Source: Rosa chinensis
Taxonomy: Eukaryota > Streptophyta > Magnoliopsida > Rosales > Rosaceae
Direction of reading: 5' to 3'
Length of the DNA: 64,000 nucleotides
Assembly (NCBI RefSeq): GCF_002994745.2
Contig: NC_037090.1
Location: 30,114,501-30,178,500 of the forward strand
Numbering within the stretch: position 1 is the stretch's first letter; each line of letters starts with the position of its first letter. This document shows, piece by piece, positions 11,278 to 23,286 of the stretch. Below the pieces are notes generated by a model, which did not search any database, was not told where the DNA came from, and worked only from the letters and a program-made list of their open reading frames with translations. The position numbers were made by a program, and so were the translations under genes.

Positions 11278-14200
11278 TGGATTATTGATACGGGGCGACA
11301 GATCATATTACTTCGTGCTCTAAATTATTGAATAAAAAAAATAAAAATATGCATTACCGCCTGTTTTGCTACCTAGTGGAGAAAAAATGCATATTGAAGC
11401 CACAGGTTCTTTGCCTCTGAGTACCGCATATTATCTACATGATGTACTATTTGTGCCAAAGTTTAAAGTTGATTTAATGTCGGTTAGCCGTTTGACAAGA
11501 GGTCTGAATTGTTCAGTGACATTCTATCCTTATTGGTGTGTTTTGCAGGATCTGGCTACGAAGAGGACGATTGGTTTGGGTAAAGAACGTGATGGGCTAT
11601 ACTATTTGGTGGCACTAGTGACGGAGCAAACCAAACCTTCCATTACCAGACCTTCTAGATCATCTTGCAACCTTGCCATTTCCTCTACCAATCTTTGTCA
11701 TAATCGCTTGGGTCATGTTTCTTCTCCATGTTTAAGTCACATAGCAAAGCATTTTCTGCATTTTTCCATTCAGCCAATTAATAATTGCCATGTATGTCCC
11801 TTGGCTAAACAGAGTCGTTTACCATTCAGTTCTAGTTCTATTTCTTCTACAAGACCTTTTGAAATGATTCATTGTGATATTTGGGGTCGTTATCGACATC
11901 CTTCTCTTTCTGGTGCCTTTTATTTTCTTACTATTGTGGATGATTTCACCCGATTTACTTGGGTTTTCTTAATGAGGCACAAAGATGAAACACAACCACT
12001 TTTGAAGCGTTTTTTTGCTCACATTCTCACTCAATTTGACTCTCGCATTAAAACTTTCCGAAGTGACAATGGTAGTGAATTTATTTCACTTCGCTCTTTC
12101 TTTCATGATAATGGCGTTGTCTTCCAACATTCTTGTGTTTACACGCCTCAACAAAATGGGGTTGTGGAGCGCAAGCATCGCCATATTATCCAAGTGGCTC
12201 GTGCCTTCAAATTTCAGGCTCATCTTCCTCCACAATTTTGGGGGGAGTGTGTTCTCACAGCCGTCCATATAATCAATCGGTTGCCCTCACCCATCCTTTC
12301 TTCCAAAACTCCTTTTGAGCTTCTTTACTCAAAACCACCTTCTTTTTCTCACCTTCGGGTTTTTGGTTGCTTAGCTTATGCCACTAATGTGCACCCCACT
12401 CATAAATTTGACACCCGAGCAATTCCTTCCATTTTCGTTGGTTACCCGGTGGGACAAAAAGCCTTCAAACTCTTTAACTTATCGACTAAGAAAATTTTTA
12501 CTAGTCGAGATGTTATATTTCATGAAGATGTGTTTCCTTATGCCTCCAATCAGCCCACTCTTCCTTCTGCCCCGTTGGCCCATGACCCAGGCCCACTTCC
12601 ACTTCTCCCTGATTCCTTTTTTGACTCTAGTTCTGACTCCCAGGTCAACCTCCCTACGCCTCCTCCTTCTTCTTCTCCACCTGCCCATCCTTCCATAGAC
12701 GCCGATCTTGGCGCTTCCTCTATACCACCTCCGCCTCCACCTCCGCCTCTTCCCGTCCGGCCCACAGCAACCCTTCGTCAGTATTCCCGCCGACCCAGGC
12801 CGCCTGTCCCACCGCCCCTCGTCCCTCCTCCATCGTCCTTCTCCTCTCCTGTCCCTTCCCCTCTGTCCCCGGTGCCGGGATGGTCCCCCTCTTCACCATC
12901 TTCTCCATTTCCTCCTTCCTCGCCTCCACCCGACACCATTCCAGACCCGCCTCCTCCCGGTCCACCGCCGCTCCGTCGCTCCACCCGCTCCACTGCGCCG
13001 CCGACTCAGTTTGCCGATATCGACTTCTCCAAGCCTCAATCCAATGCTTACACTTACCAATCGCCCTCCTTCCCGCCAGGTCCTCCCAAAGGTACGCGGT
13101 ATCCGTTGGCAAATTATGTCTCTTAGCATCACTACACTCCTGCCTACTCCTCTTTTGTTGCTCAGCTTAGTGCAGTCACTGAACCGACCTCTTATTTTAA
13201 GGCAGCTACTGTTCCCGAATGGAGGGATGCCATGAGCTCCGAGTTAGAGGCCTTGCAGGCCAATGGTACGTGGACTCTTACCACGCTGCCTCCTGGGAAG
13301 ATCCCAATTGGTTGTAGATGGATTTACAAGGTCAAGCTCAAGTCTGATGGTTCGGTTGAACGATACAAGGCCAGGTTGGTGGCCAAAGGCTTCATGCAAT
13401 TGGCAGGTATTGACTATCAGGAGACCTTCTCTCCTACTGCTAAAATTGTTACAGTCTGTTGTCTCCTTGCCTTAGCTGCGTCTCGTGGTTGGTCTCTTTC
13501 TCAACTCGATGTCAACAATGCCTTTCTCCATGGCAACCTGGATGAAGAAATTTATATGTCTCCACCGCCTGGCCTCCGGAGACAGGGGGAGGAGCATTTG
13601 GTTTGTCGGTTGCATAAATCCTTGTACGGTCTAAAACAGGCTTCAAGGCAGTGGTTTTCTAGATTTTCAGAAGTTATTCGGTCGGCTGGTTTTGTGCAAT
13701 CTAGAGCAGACTATTCTCTTTTTACCAGGAGGCAAGGCAAGTCTTTTACAGTCTTGTTGATATATGTTGATGACATATTAATTACTGGCAATGATCCTGT
13801 GAGTATAGCTGATGTCAAGAAATATTTGCATAAAACATTCCGTTTGAAAGATCTTGGCAGTTTAAAGTATTTTCTTGGCATTGAGGTTTCAGCATCTAAG
13901 AAAGGAATATTTATTTGTCAGCGCAAGTATGCGTTAGAAATTATAAAAGATGCAGGATTATTGGGTGCTGCCCCTGTTGACACACCCATGGAACGTGGAT
14001 TAAAGCTGTCAGATAAGACTGAGTTACTCAAAGATCCAGAGAAGTATAGGCGTTTGGTTGGAAGATTGATTTATCTCACAGTGTCAAGGCCAGATATTAC
14101 ATATCCTGTTCATATATTAAGCAGGTTTATGCATCAACCTCGAAAAGCTCATTGGGAGACAGCTTTGCGAGTAGTACGCTACCTCAAGTCAGCTCCTGGT

Positions 14201-14740
14201 CAAGGCTTGTTCTTTTCCTCAAATAGTGATCTTCGGCTACGAGCTTTTTGTGACTCAGATTGGGCAGGATGTCCACTTACAAGAAGGTCTACTATAGGGT
14301 ATTGTGTGTTGCTAGGGCCTTCTTTAATTTCATGGAGGTCGAAACGTCAAAAAACAGTCTCTCTTTCTTCAGCTGAAGCAGAGTATCGTGCTATGACAGA
14401 AGCGTGCTGTGAGTTGACTTGGTTACGTTATTTAATTCAAGACTTGGGGATTTTACACCAGGAAACGGCATTGCTCTATTGTGACAACAAGGCTGCTTTA
14501 CATATAGCAGCAAATCCAGTGTTTCATGAACGTACAAGGCATATAGAAATGGATTGTCACTATATTAGGGATAAAATCCAAGATGGTTCAGTGGAGACAC
14601 GGTTTGTGAGTTCTGGAAATCAACTGGCTGATGTTCTGACTAAAGCTCTTGGCAAGGAGGACTTCGAGCTTATGATTCGCAAGTTGGGTGTGCAGGATGG
14701 AGAACTTGGGGGGGAGTGTTGGAAAGTAGAGCAAAATTAG
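11278..14740 (+). pseudogene. copia pol (protease, integrase, RT, RNase H), broken
   Basis: The protease active site WIIDTG at 11278 is followed by a one-base loss in the G-run (GGGGCG), moving the TDHIT continuation to another frame, and a further shift precedes the long frame open from about 11351. Integrase shows the zinc-binding HNRLGH...CHVC and the core with CDIW, SDNGSEF and ERKHRH. A proline-rich linker (12640..13000) follows. An in-frame TAG at 13124..13126 separates integrase from reverse transcriptase. RT has NAFLHG, SLYGLKQ and IYVDD; RNase H has CDSDW, SSAEAEY and CDNKAA; the terminal stop lies in the 3' LTR. At least three indels cluster in 10820..11355, whereas 11366..14740 has only the one nonsense codon. 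Confidence 0.93.
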
Positions 14741-14929
14741 CTTGAGTATAGCTGTTAACATTTAACACATTCACTCTAAATCATCACATTGATTCTATGT
14801 TATTATGCATTAATAGGGCTAGAATAGTTTTCCTTTTTGTATCCTAGAATCAAGCTGAATTCTTGTATATATGTTATGCTGATCAATAGAGCAATATATC
14901 TCCTACAAATCAGTCTTTGTTGTTTTACA
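14717..14929 (+). repeat. 3' LTR of the copia element
   Basis: 213 bp, identical by eye to the 5' LTR and preceded by the polypurine tract AACTTGGGGGGGAG. GATTT follows. Confidence 0.95.
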
Positions 14930-14934
14930 GATTT

Positions 14935-15817
14935 CGGTGTTGGTAGCAAATTAGAGAATGAGAGATCAAGAACTGAAGTTTGGGGCTAAAGGATTTTAAG
15001 ATTCTCTGCGGACAAGTCTAATAGTATGTAACTATGTATAGACTTGTATATAAAGAAGTTTCCGTTCAATCGGACACAAATAATGTGAAACCTTAGAGAA
15101 GCTTGTACGTATATCAAACTGTATATACTTCGTAGTGTGTGACAAATCCGAGGGTAGTCACCAACCGCCCTAGTTACTCAAAGTGCTAAATCAAGTTGTT
15201 CTGGAAATGTGTGGTTTGGTCATTTAGTGCAACGGGCTTGTTATTACTTAATGCAGCATGAAAAGTTTCTGTAAAGGTCTGGTTTTGAATTTTGGATGGT
15301 TTCACCTTCTACATAAATCACAGGTTTGAATTTGATACCATCCTTTCTGCTTAAATTTGCTACTTGTTCATCATTTCACTTGCGAAATGACAAATTGGTA
15401 GGAAATCGAGCACGCTGCAGGGCTTTTCTTGTTTTAGTCAAATCTGTTAAAACCTGTGGATTACTTGAGCAGTTTCACTATTAGAAGATATACTATATCA
15501 CAGAAATCTGTATACTAGTTGATATACATGCTTCATGATCATGATAACAGAGGCTTATGGCTAACATCATTTCCTACGCAGAGATTTAGAGGCCAATGAA
15601 ATATTCATCCTGATAATGTCATAATAAGCAAAACAGTCTATATACAAGAGAAGTTGTTTTCACCAAAAACGAGAAAAAGAGGGGAAAAAAAAAGTTTTAA
15701 GTTTGGAAAGGGTTTGAAGGAAACCAAGGAAATGTGATTCTGGTCAACCAAAGCGAGTGAAATTGAGGGTCTCTGAATGTCAGTACATGCAACTCTATCA
15801 GCAGAAGATTAACAGCG
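14935..15817. other. Intergenic 3' of NAXD, nothing recognised
   Basis: Before the copia insertion this was continuous with 9800. It probably includes the NAXD 3' UTR at its right end. No gene or repeat signal is supported. Confidence 0.4.
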
Positions 15818-18609
15818 TCAGGGAACCGGACAAATATCCTGCAAACTGCACAAGAGAGAAGAATCTCCAACTTAACTCTAAATTCGTATATCAAGATTAC
15901 TCTGTTTTATGGGCAGCAGCCTTTACCTTCTTCCCAAGCATTCTATGATGTCAGTAGTAAGAGTTGACCTTTTCTTATTCTCAAAAGCGAGGGATGCAGC
16001 CTTCCTCATTAAAGTGGAGCCAGCAATGCAACCCAACATTGTGGGGTTTCGGGAACTGCAAATACACAAATTGGCACAAGTAGTTGTCAAACATGGGGTA
16101 AAACTACAAGGAACCAAAAGTTTAACATGTTTAGACCGTGTAACCTGATACTCAGATTCTCATCTGTGACAATTTGACGGGCCCATGAAAGAAATATAGC
16201 AACGCTGGAGCAACAAAAACATGTTAGATTCAAATATAAAGTATCAGTCAATGCAACAGAATATAGAATTCAGTAAGTTCTCAAGATCTGAGTTTTAAAG
16301 ACTAATCATCAATTGGTGACAATCACTTCAGCACACATGTACATGAATTTTAAAAAGGTAACCGGGACTAGGAGACATAGTGAATTTTGCAGTATTCCAT
16401 CTCTCTGTCACCCATACGTACACATGCGCATGGATGTTTGGGTAATGCATTCTTGGAGAGAAACAATTGAAGGATTGTAGATAGAACTTCAGTTACCAGT
16501 TAACACATACAAAAAGAAGCCATTCACAAAAAAAAAGTCTGAAACTCGGAAACAAAAACTTGCCTTCCAAAAAGTATATCTCCCTGTCCACCACATCTTC
16601 GAGGAGAACCATATATGCTCACTGATTCAACTGAATAAAGAATAAAATCTTAGAACTAAGCATTTCAGGCTTCCTTATTTGAGAACACAATAGGGATTTC
16701 CAAGATCAAGAGGAGGCAAAAAGCCTTGAATTTAGTTAACAGTGTGTCAAAAACAGAAACCAAGTGACTTCCAGAACTTGTAGATCAGATAATTGAAACC
16801 TTTTTGTGTGAAAACTACAAGTATAATATGGCTCTCAGGATCTTTGACAGGTCATCTTTGCTTCGTTTCACTTGATTGACACAAATTGACAGTGTCTTGA
16901 ATTGGGAGAAATCATATTATAAATGAAAAGGTTTAGATCATGCATTTGGTTTAAAAGCTGAACATTAGTCCCCCAAGATTAGAATGCAATAACTCATGGT
17001 CCAAAGAGTTGACAAGGTGTGACACAGGAAATGACTCCCACTAGCATAAATTTGTAAGATGCTTACCTACATTTTCAAAGGAGATGTGGTCACATATGCA
17101 AAAATATGTTTCAGGAACAGTAATGTTATTAAAGCAAAAGGCTTCACGAAGTACCTAAACAGCACAAAACATATAGGCATATTTGTTACGCACCTGTCTC
17201 ACCATCACTAATGAGGTCAGCTTTTCCTTTCCTAAGTATAGTGACACCACCAATCCTGACAGATACAGGTTCAACAGTTAAATAAGTACCATAAGATTAT
17301 TATTATTATTATGAAATAAAAGCATACAAATGCAACAAACAAACTACATCTATTTTGGAGTATAGGACAAAATACATCATAAAGCATTAGCCTTAAGTGT
17401 GAAGTGTATTTCACAAAATCATTAAGAAGGATTGCTCATGCATGGTATTCAACAAAGCTTCATCCAATTCTCAATCTGAACAATCACCAAGATGGTTGAC
17501 GACCCTAAAAATGCCAGTCCAACAGTACTGTATGTAAGAATGCTAATACACATACATATTGCATAAGTGCATGTATGAGAATTTAAAACTGTTTTTGAAA
17601 CTTAGTGGAGGTGCTAGAGAATTATAAAACACCATTAGTGCCTTATCAACCAAATATATTCCAATAATGTAACTGAATTATATAATACAATACAAACAGT
17701 TGTCAACTGCTAAAACACAATACAAAAGAATCTTGAAATAGATATTTACCTTTTTGCAAGAGATAGTAATTGCTCACGTGCATCTTCATCATTTACTTCA
17801 CAACTCAAAACTTTTTGTACAAGTCGCTTGTATTCATTTACATTTGGAGTCAGGACAGCCAAGTGATATCCACTTACAAGATCAAGCCAGTTTGTAATAA
17901 GAAAGAGTCCATCCTGGCAAATTTGATGCTGACATTAACCGACAGTTTCATAGCAAGAACATGTGTGGTGAAACTAAGAAAAGAAAACACAATCATTTAT
18001 TGCAGGATCTCAAGTATGATAAAGGCACCTGTGATTACATACCCCATCTATGACAATTGGAACATTGGACTGTCTTGCATGCTTTATGATTTTGCTAACA
18101 CAATCCTGGATTACAATGACATAGTTAGAAATGAATATGGTGTACATTATGTGCATGATTAAACACTAAAGTAGCCTACAACAGCTCCTCAAGTAATTAA
18201 ATCAACAGAAGCTAACCAGAAGAAATGGGTCCCTTCCAAGGCCCGGACCAATTACAAGACAATCAAATCTTTCCATCCACTTATCAACTTCACCAAGAAC
18301 GTTTTCTAAGATAAAGCTCTTGTCCTCATCCCTGAAAATCGGCTTACAAAAATTAGCAGCTCACTAGATGATAAGGACTTATATTTTGATTGTTACAGGC
18401 ATATGAATTTGTATTGAAAACTAAATCACCTAACACTGTATGACTCTTCTAAAATTGGGTGTACGATCAACTCAGGACTGTAGCTTTTTATAACCGAAGC
18501 AGCATCTCTTGTACAGAAAACATGGGACAGATCCGCACCCTGAGATGAAAAGGATATGCTTTCGTTTATCAAACTTACCAAGTGAAGAAAATACTTATTG
18601 TTCCTTTCA

Positions 18610-18643
<34 letters not shown>

Positions 18644-19157
18644 CTTATTGTTTACCATTTCAGTCTATTAGCAACATTTTTGATTGAATCTGGCTAATAT
18701 TTAGAAATGAAAAATAACAGCATGGCACTTACAATTTTTAATGCTGAGATAGCAGCAAAATATGGAGCACCAGTGTACTCACGGCACCCACCAATAACAG
18801 CTATATTTCCTGACCAGAACAGAGAGGAAATATTAGCAGATTTGCTCCTTTCTTCAGTACAAACCCATAAGAGAGATTTGCTCCTTTCTTCAGTACAAAC
18901 ACATAAGAGACATCATTAGCAGATTGAGAGAGCTTACCAGCCTGACCCTTGTGCCTATTTGGATCAAGGGTCGGTGTGATTGCTCTCAGAACATTCTCAG
19001 CATCAGCCTCCAAAGAAAAAGAAGCTGCTCCACTACTGAATCTAACTCCTTGCATTGGTTTCTGATTAGTGTTAATGTTATGATCACTGTAACCTCCAAC
19101 TCCAAGACACCTTATCACCAACTGTTGCCTTCTCAACACAGCTGAAGAAGCCAGCAT
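15818..19157 (-). CDS. NAXD: ATP-dependent (S)-NAD(P)H-hydrate dehydratase, 11 exons, intact
   Basis: NAXD (YjeF C-terminal, ribokinase-like fold) uses ATP to dehydrate damaged S-NAD(P)HX back to NAD(P)H, working with the epimerase NAXE. Exons (minus): 18938..19157, 18733..18809, 18430..18539, 18217..18331, 18043..18105, 17750..17913, 17194..17255, 16564..16630, 16145..16204, 15927..16055, 15818..15845; together 364 residues in one open frame. Residues 1-50 look like an organelle-targeting peptide, as in plant NAXD. Landmarks are [52 protein letters not shown], the ATP-site GQGD (residues 285-288, catalytic Asp288) and [11 protein letters not shown]. The usual GDILSGS reads GDILFGS. The intron after exon 8 begins GCAAGT (GC-AG class). 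The last exon codes SLQDICPVP. The full length matches plant homologues. Confidence 0.95.
16930..17020 (+). repeat. 91-bp perfect inverted copy of 21608..21698, in a NAXD intron
   Basis: GGTTTAGATCATGCATTTGG... to ...GTTGACAAGGTGT is the exact reverse complement of 21608..21698, about 4.6 kb away. It lies in the intron between NAXD exons 7 and 8. Outside the 91 bases similarity falls off. Confidence 0.95.
18839..18910. repeat. Two 36-bp tandem units in NAXD intron 1
   Basis: GATTTGCTCCTTTCTTCAGT... at 18839..18874 is repeated at 18875..18910 with one difference (CCC/CAC). Confidence 0.9.
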
Positions 19158-19559
19158 ACCAATACAAATACAAATACGCTGGGAGGTGAGCCTCCCACTC
19201 GACTAATGGCTAATCGGTGGATCGGTGGTGTTGTGCGGGCGCTAGGCCAGCCTAGGCGGGTGCTTAAGCGTCTAGGCGGCTGGGCGGAATATCAAGCCGG
19301 TGAATATAGGTGGGTTTGGGCGTTTTTGTCAGAGGTTCTACAAGACGTTTCTTCTCCTCTTCCACTTCGAAGCAAATGAACTTGAGAAAAGAGGACAGAG
19401 AAAAAGAGGAACTGAACTTGAGTCCGTTGATAAAAGAAAAAGAAAGACAGACATGGGTTTTTTTATCTTCTGATACACCTTTTTGAGTTTGTAACCAACT
19501 GTTCTACGGTGACTTACCAAAATCACCCACCAATCAACTACATAGGATTAAATGAAATA
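19158..19559. other. NAXD 5' flank with a CTAGGCGG-rich stretch
   Basis: The first 170 bases should hold the 5' UTR and promoter. From 19195 to 19325 the sequence is GC-rich with repeated CTAGGC/GGCGG words, resembling a dispersed plant repeat of unknown class. No TATA box is called with confidence. Confidence 0.35.
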
Positions 19560-19586
19560 GAAATTCTAGTAAAGAGAAACTCTTTT

Positions 19587-19617
19587 AAGTCTTTATATAT
19601 ATATATATATATATATG
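19587..19617. repeat. (TA)n microsatellite
   Basis: About 12 TA units next to the LINE remnant. Confidence 0.9.
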
Positions 19618-19649
19618 ATATAAAAATAAAAATAAAATTAACAAATAAG

Positions 19650-19916
19650 AACCGCCTAGAGATAAGAACTCACAGAGATATCGTTAACTTGTCTGCTACT
19701 TTGTCTTTGAGTTCATCTCTTGGGAGGCTAACTTCGTGGCTGATGCGATGGCGAATCAAGGTCACCATTTGAAGACTCCTGCTACTTGGAAAGGAAAGCT
19801 CCCCCTTTCAGCCCTTTATGCTTTCAACTTTGATTTTTTTAGTTTTAGTTGTCCTAGGAGCTTCCGGTTGTAATTTTTTGTTTTACTCCTCAAAAAAAAA
19901 AGAATAAAAAAACAAA
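19650..19916 (+). mobile_element. 5'-truncated LINE, RNase H tail and A-rich 3' end
   Basis: Around 19724 the frame reads EANFVADAMANQGHH, the conserved C-terminal RNase H motif of plant L1 elements, followed by a short 3' UTR and an A-rich tail (19892..19912). Upstream of EANF the frame is broken. No clear target duplication was found. Confidence 0.65.
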
Positions 19917-22039
19917 GGGAACCCACGGAGATTGTCCCGCATTTGGCATTGCTGGCTGCAGGGGCGGGTTATATTTAGAAAAGTGAAAGTGCGGGGGACG
20001 TTAAAATGCCTCATTTATTGCAGGGTCGCGTGCGAGGGTCCCCATACCCCATTAAGGTATTCATATTTTTCATTCTGAGAGAGTTAGTGCCGGTTTGTAC
20101 ATAGACGCCACCAAGCTGGTCTACATCATTGTCTTCTACATCCTATGTCATGCTAATACAAACAATGCATCAACTATTGGAGTTTTCCTAATCATGTCAG
20201 GAATCTTTTCTGATGGTGAGTTTTTCAAGTTTGACTAGGAAACTCCAAAATGTGGAAGAACAACAAAAAAACCAAACTTTAATTTTCGAGATTTCTCTAG
20301 CCAAAATGTTTCCTGGTCGAGTTAGGAACATTTCCAATCTTTAATAATTTGACTTGAAATTAATATTTATAGACCAATATTAACTAAAATATATCAAAAT
20401 TTCAATCGAGACGGCAAAATTTTCAGATATTGAAAATACAACTCTTTTGATCAAAACTGAAATTTTAAACCTTACGTGCAAGAAAGGGGTTAATTGGCTA
20501 AACCATTTAACCGTTTGAATTTTATGATAACCTACCTATTAGTTTCTCGCCAACAAAAAACATAATACATAAATGCCATGTTTTGCCATGCCTTCAATCC
20601 ATCTCATGCAGTGCCATCCATTAAGTATTGCCTGCAACTGGGATTCAGTAATCATACATATGTTAGCAATTCTACTTCAATGCACCAGATTCGAATTCCC
20701 CTCACTCACACTGCTCTATTAAGGAAAATTCATACAAAACTGTCCGAAAAGCATTGGAGACTAGTACAAATGAGTCTCACAATCATCATCAGGGACTGTA
20801 CAGCTGCCGCCTAGTTATTTGTCCATTTTCCTCGCTGGCCCATCTACATCAATTGAACATTTCTTAGTATAATATGATTGCAAAAAATTTGTCTATCTAA
20901 ATAGCTCGTTAAAAGAACATCACTACAACAGCTGGCAAACACTAGGATGAGCAAATGAACTTCCACTCAGAGGTTTAAATTTCATGGTAGTGTGGGTAAA
21001 TGAACTAGGATGGAGACCTGGTTCAGCCACAATTACGGAAGGAGTATGGCTGAAAGTTGAAACTATGTGATTATGTTATAAACCAAAAGTTTTCAAATGA
21101 AAGACTTGAAATACAGAATAGTTAGGAAATAGGAAGGAAAGACATTAGTTTCAAGTTTTGAACATGTGATCAGCATCAACAGTGGTACATTAGACTATTC
21201 ATAGGTGTATATCAATACCGGAAGAAACAACATGTGAGTCTACAAAATGTACACCAAATGGGAATCATGACAGTCATCTATATCATAGACTCAGAATTTC
21301 ATAGATGCCATCATCTACAAGCAGCAAACAAGTTTGCAGAGTAGTAGGTGACGATAAGAACTATCAAAACCTGTACATGGCACTAAAGCTTCAAAGAAGT
21401 GAAGTTCACCCTCCCATTATTATAGGCTTAAGATATCATTACCAAATGTCATTTAAAACTTGGATATCACAAGAACTCCAATTCAATGCATGAGATTCAA
21501 ATTCCCCCGACCCACAACCCCCTATTACAGAAGAAAACTATATCTATAAAGCTTTTGAAACCACTAGAAATAAGTTGATCTCATCATCGTCATCAAGGGC
21601 CATATGTACACCTTGTCAACTCTTTGGACCATGAGTTATTGCATTCTAATCTTGGGGGACTAATGTTCAGCTTTTAAACCAAATGCATGATCTAAACCAA
21701 GCATCAATGACCAAGCACCACTCCTTCCACTAAAAACCCACAAATACCAAATCCTCAGAATTCAATCCACCCAGAAATTGATCAAAATTGCACAAAGTAA
21801 TCAACTTTGAAGAAGTTACAGATACGTACCTAGTAGAAATGCTCGACCTCTAACTGCAAAATATTGAAATGGGTTCGACAAAGTCCGTGGCTTTTTGCGT
21901 TGTGGAAGATGATATAGCCAACACCTGTAGTGGGTCCCCAGTTAAATTGCAAAACGGTGCCGTTTGGCTCAGTCTTTCCTTATTTTATAGACCTGGGAAC
22001 TTTCGTTTGGGAAGGAAGGAGAGGAGGAATGTGAATGCG
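19917..22039. other. Intergenic; two diverged copies of a roughly 160-bp repeat
   Basis: 20655..20815 and 21460..21610 share an alignable sequence (ATTCRAATTCCCC..., then ATGAGTCTCACAATCATCATC against GATCTCATCATCGTCATCA). The second copy runs into the 91-bp inverted match of NAXD. No coding exon is supported; a GTACGTATCTG on the minus strand near 21830 could be a 5'-UTR donor of NAXD, which is speculation. Confidence 0.4.
21608..21698 (-). repeat. 91-bp partner of the NAXD intron repeat
   Basis: Exact reverse complement of 16930..17020. Confidence 0.95.
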
Positions 22040-22222
22040 ATGAGATCGGCGGTGGTGGTGCTCGGAGCATTGGCATTTGGGTACCTAACTCTGCAGCTCG
22101 GATTCAAGCCATATCTTGAAAGAGCCCAAATTGCTGCTGACCAATCTGAGCTCTCTTCTTCCTCAGAGCAACTACAACAAGAACAAGAACAACCCAACTC
22201 GAGCTCAACCCGCCATTTCTAA
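22040..22222 (+). CDS. 60-residue single-pass membrane protein
   Basis: The frame begins MRSAVVVLGALAFGYLTLQL then GFKPYLERAQIAA and ends in a Gln/Glu/Ser-rich hydrophilic tail. Residues 3-20 form one hydrophobic segment; the following basic-aromatic GFKPYLE and charged tail suggest a small membrane-anchored protein. The frame is open back to 21869 (MGSTKSVAFC...), but I take ATG 22040 because the hydrophobic start with no preceding low-conservation sequence is how such plant microproteins usually begin; this is judgement. I recognise it as resembling uncharacterised plant small proteins and give no function. It sits alone on the plus strand. Confidence 0.6.
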   Translation: MRSAVVVLGALAFGYLTLQLGFKPYLERAQIAADQSELSSSSEQLQQEQEQPNSSSTRHF

Positions 22223-23161
22223 GTAAGTAAGACTCAGTATCTAGATAGCTATAACCCACTGATTTTACTTTTTGTGTTTTGTTTTTCTTACTGTTGCTGG
22301 TTAAAGATTGAGGCTTTGTGGATATTGGTTTCTTGCTGACCAAGAGAGGCATTGAATTGAACTTGATTTCTGGGATTTAGTACTCTTTATGATGGATTTG
22401 GATTTATAGAAGATGAAAATATTAGCTATGGGACGTGGTCTTAGTGGGTTTTAGTCATTTAGTGCTATGCATTTGGAGGGTTGGCTGCATATTGGGAGTA
22501 TTTGGTTCTATATATGACTAGAAACTTTTGGTTCTGATGTTATTGATGGTTTTATAGTTCCGAATGATTCCTCCGAAAACTTGTGTATCCGATGAGTATC
22601 AAGTAATTTCAGGTTGATGAAGTAAAGCGGGCTTTTGCACCATTATGAGTCTGTGGCCAAATTCATAGTTAAAAATTAGCAATGCATTGCATTTGAAATC
22701 CAAGTTAATTGAAGAAAAATAATGCGCATTTCATTTGGGTATGTGGCTTTCATGATTCCCTTACACCTCTGCCTTCTTTCCATCCCCAAACCTTGTGCCT
22801 AACATTAAAACAAGTCACAAAATGTTAAAAAATTACTGAAAACTGCCCATTGTGGCTTTTATTTAGGACTTAAAACTTTTACTTGATGAGATATTAAAGG
22901 TAATCAGTTTTGAATTTCTTTATATACAAATAATACAATACATTTCTGAATTCTGTAATATCTGGACGACATAATGGTCTTCTCTATTCATCAATTGTTG
23001 TGAGTCTCATAAGTTATCAATTGTCTTAATTGTTTTAACAAGCCAGAAGGATTAGTCCCCAGAACAAGCATATATTTCCATGATTTTTATTTCTTGGCAA
23101 CAGTTTCTCATCTCATATAAATGGATAGCGCTGATAAATGTATGGTAAACTTTTGTTGCAG
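22223..23161. other. Spacer; no upstream Pin1 exons found
   Basis: I looked here for the Pin1 SHILIKH-type N-terminal coding sequence and did not find it. The region is AT-rich without recognised features. Confidence 0.4.
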
Positions 23162-23286
23162 GCCCTTTTGGCCGCGGCCAGATGCAGAGGCCTTTTGAGG
23201 AGGCAACATTCTCTCTCAAGGTTGGGGAGATAAGTGAAATTGTGGATACAGACAGTGGAGTTCATATCATCCTGAGGACCGGTTGA
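23162..23286 (+). pseudogene. PIN1: Isolated last exon of a Pin1-type prolyl isomerase
   Basis: After a good acceptor (TTTTGTTGCAG, ending 23161) the frame reads [19 protein letters not shown] then [20 protein letters not shown] and TG stop. This is the C-terminal half of the parvulin catalytic domain of plant Pin1, which isomerises phospho-Ser/Thr-Pro bonds. The terminal His (GVHI) of the active site is present, but the Cys- and basic-loop-bearing N-terminal part is absent in the preceding 900 bases. It is either a gene fragment or an exon captured by the neighbouring transcript from 22040. Confidence 0.75.

Larger units (their letters stand above)
9807..14929 (+). mobile_element. Ty1/copia LTR retrotransposon, full length, identical LTRs
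   Basis: Two 213-bp LTRs (9807..10019 and 14717..14929) begin TG and end CA and show no difference by eye. GATTT flanks both ends (9802..9806, 14930..14934). The primer-binding site TGGTATCAGAGC follows the 5' LTR, and a G-rich polypurine tract precedes the 3' LTR. Gene order is gag, protease, integrase, reverse transcriptase, RNase H, which defines copia. The short LTRs and sequence style resemble RE1-type/Ale-like elements, but the lineage is inference. The coding region has several frameshifts and one nonsense codon despite the sign of very recent insertion. Confidence 0.97.

Noticed and set aside
12479..13132. Minus-strand Gly/Arg-rich open frames opposite copia pol
   Set aside because: Mirror of the proline-rich linker of the plus-strand polyprotein.
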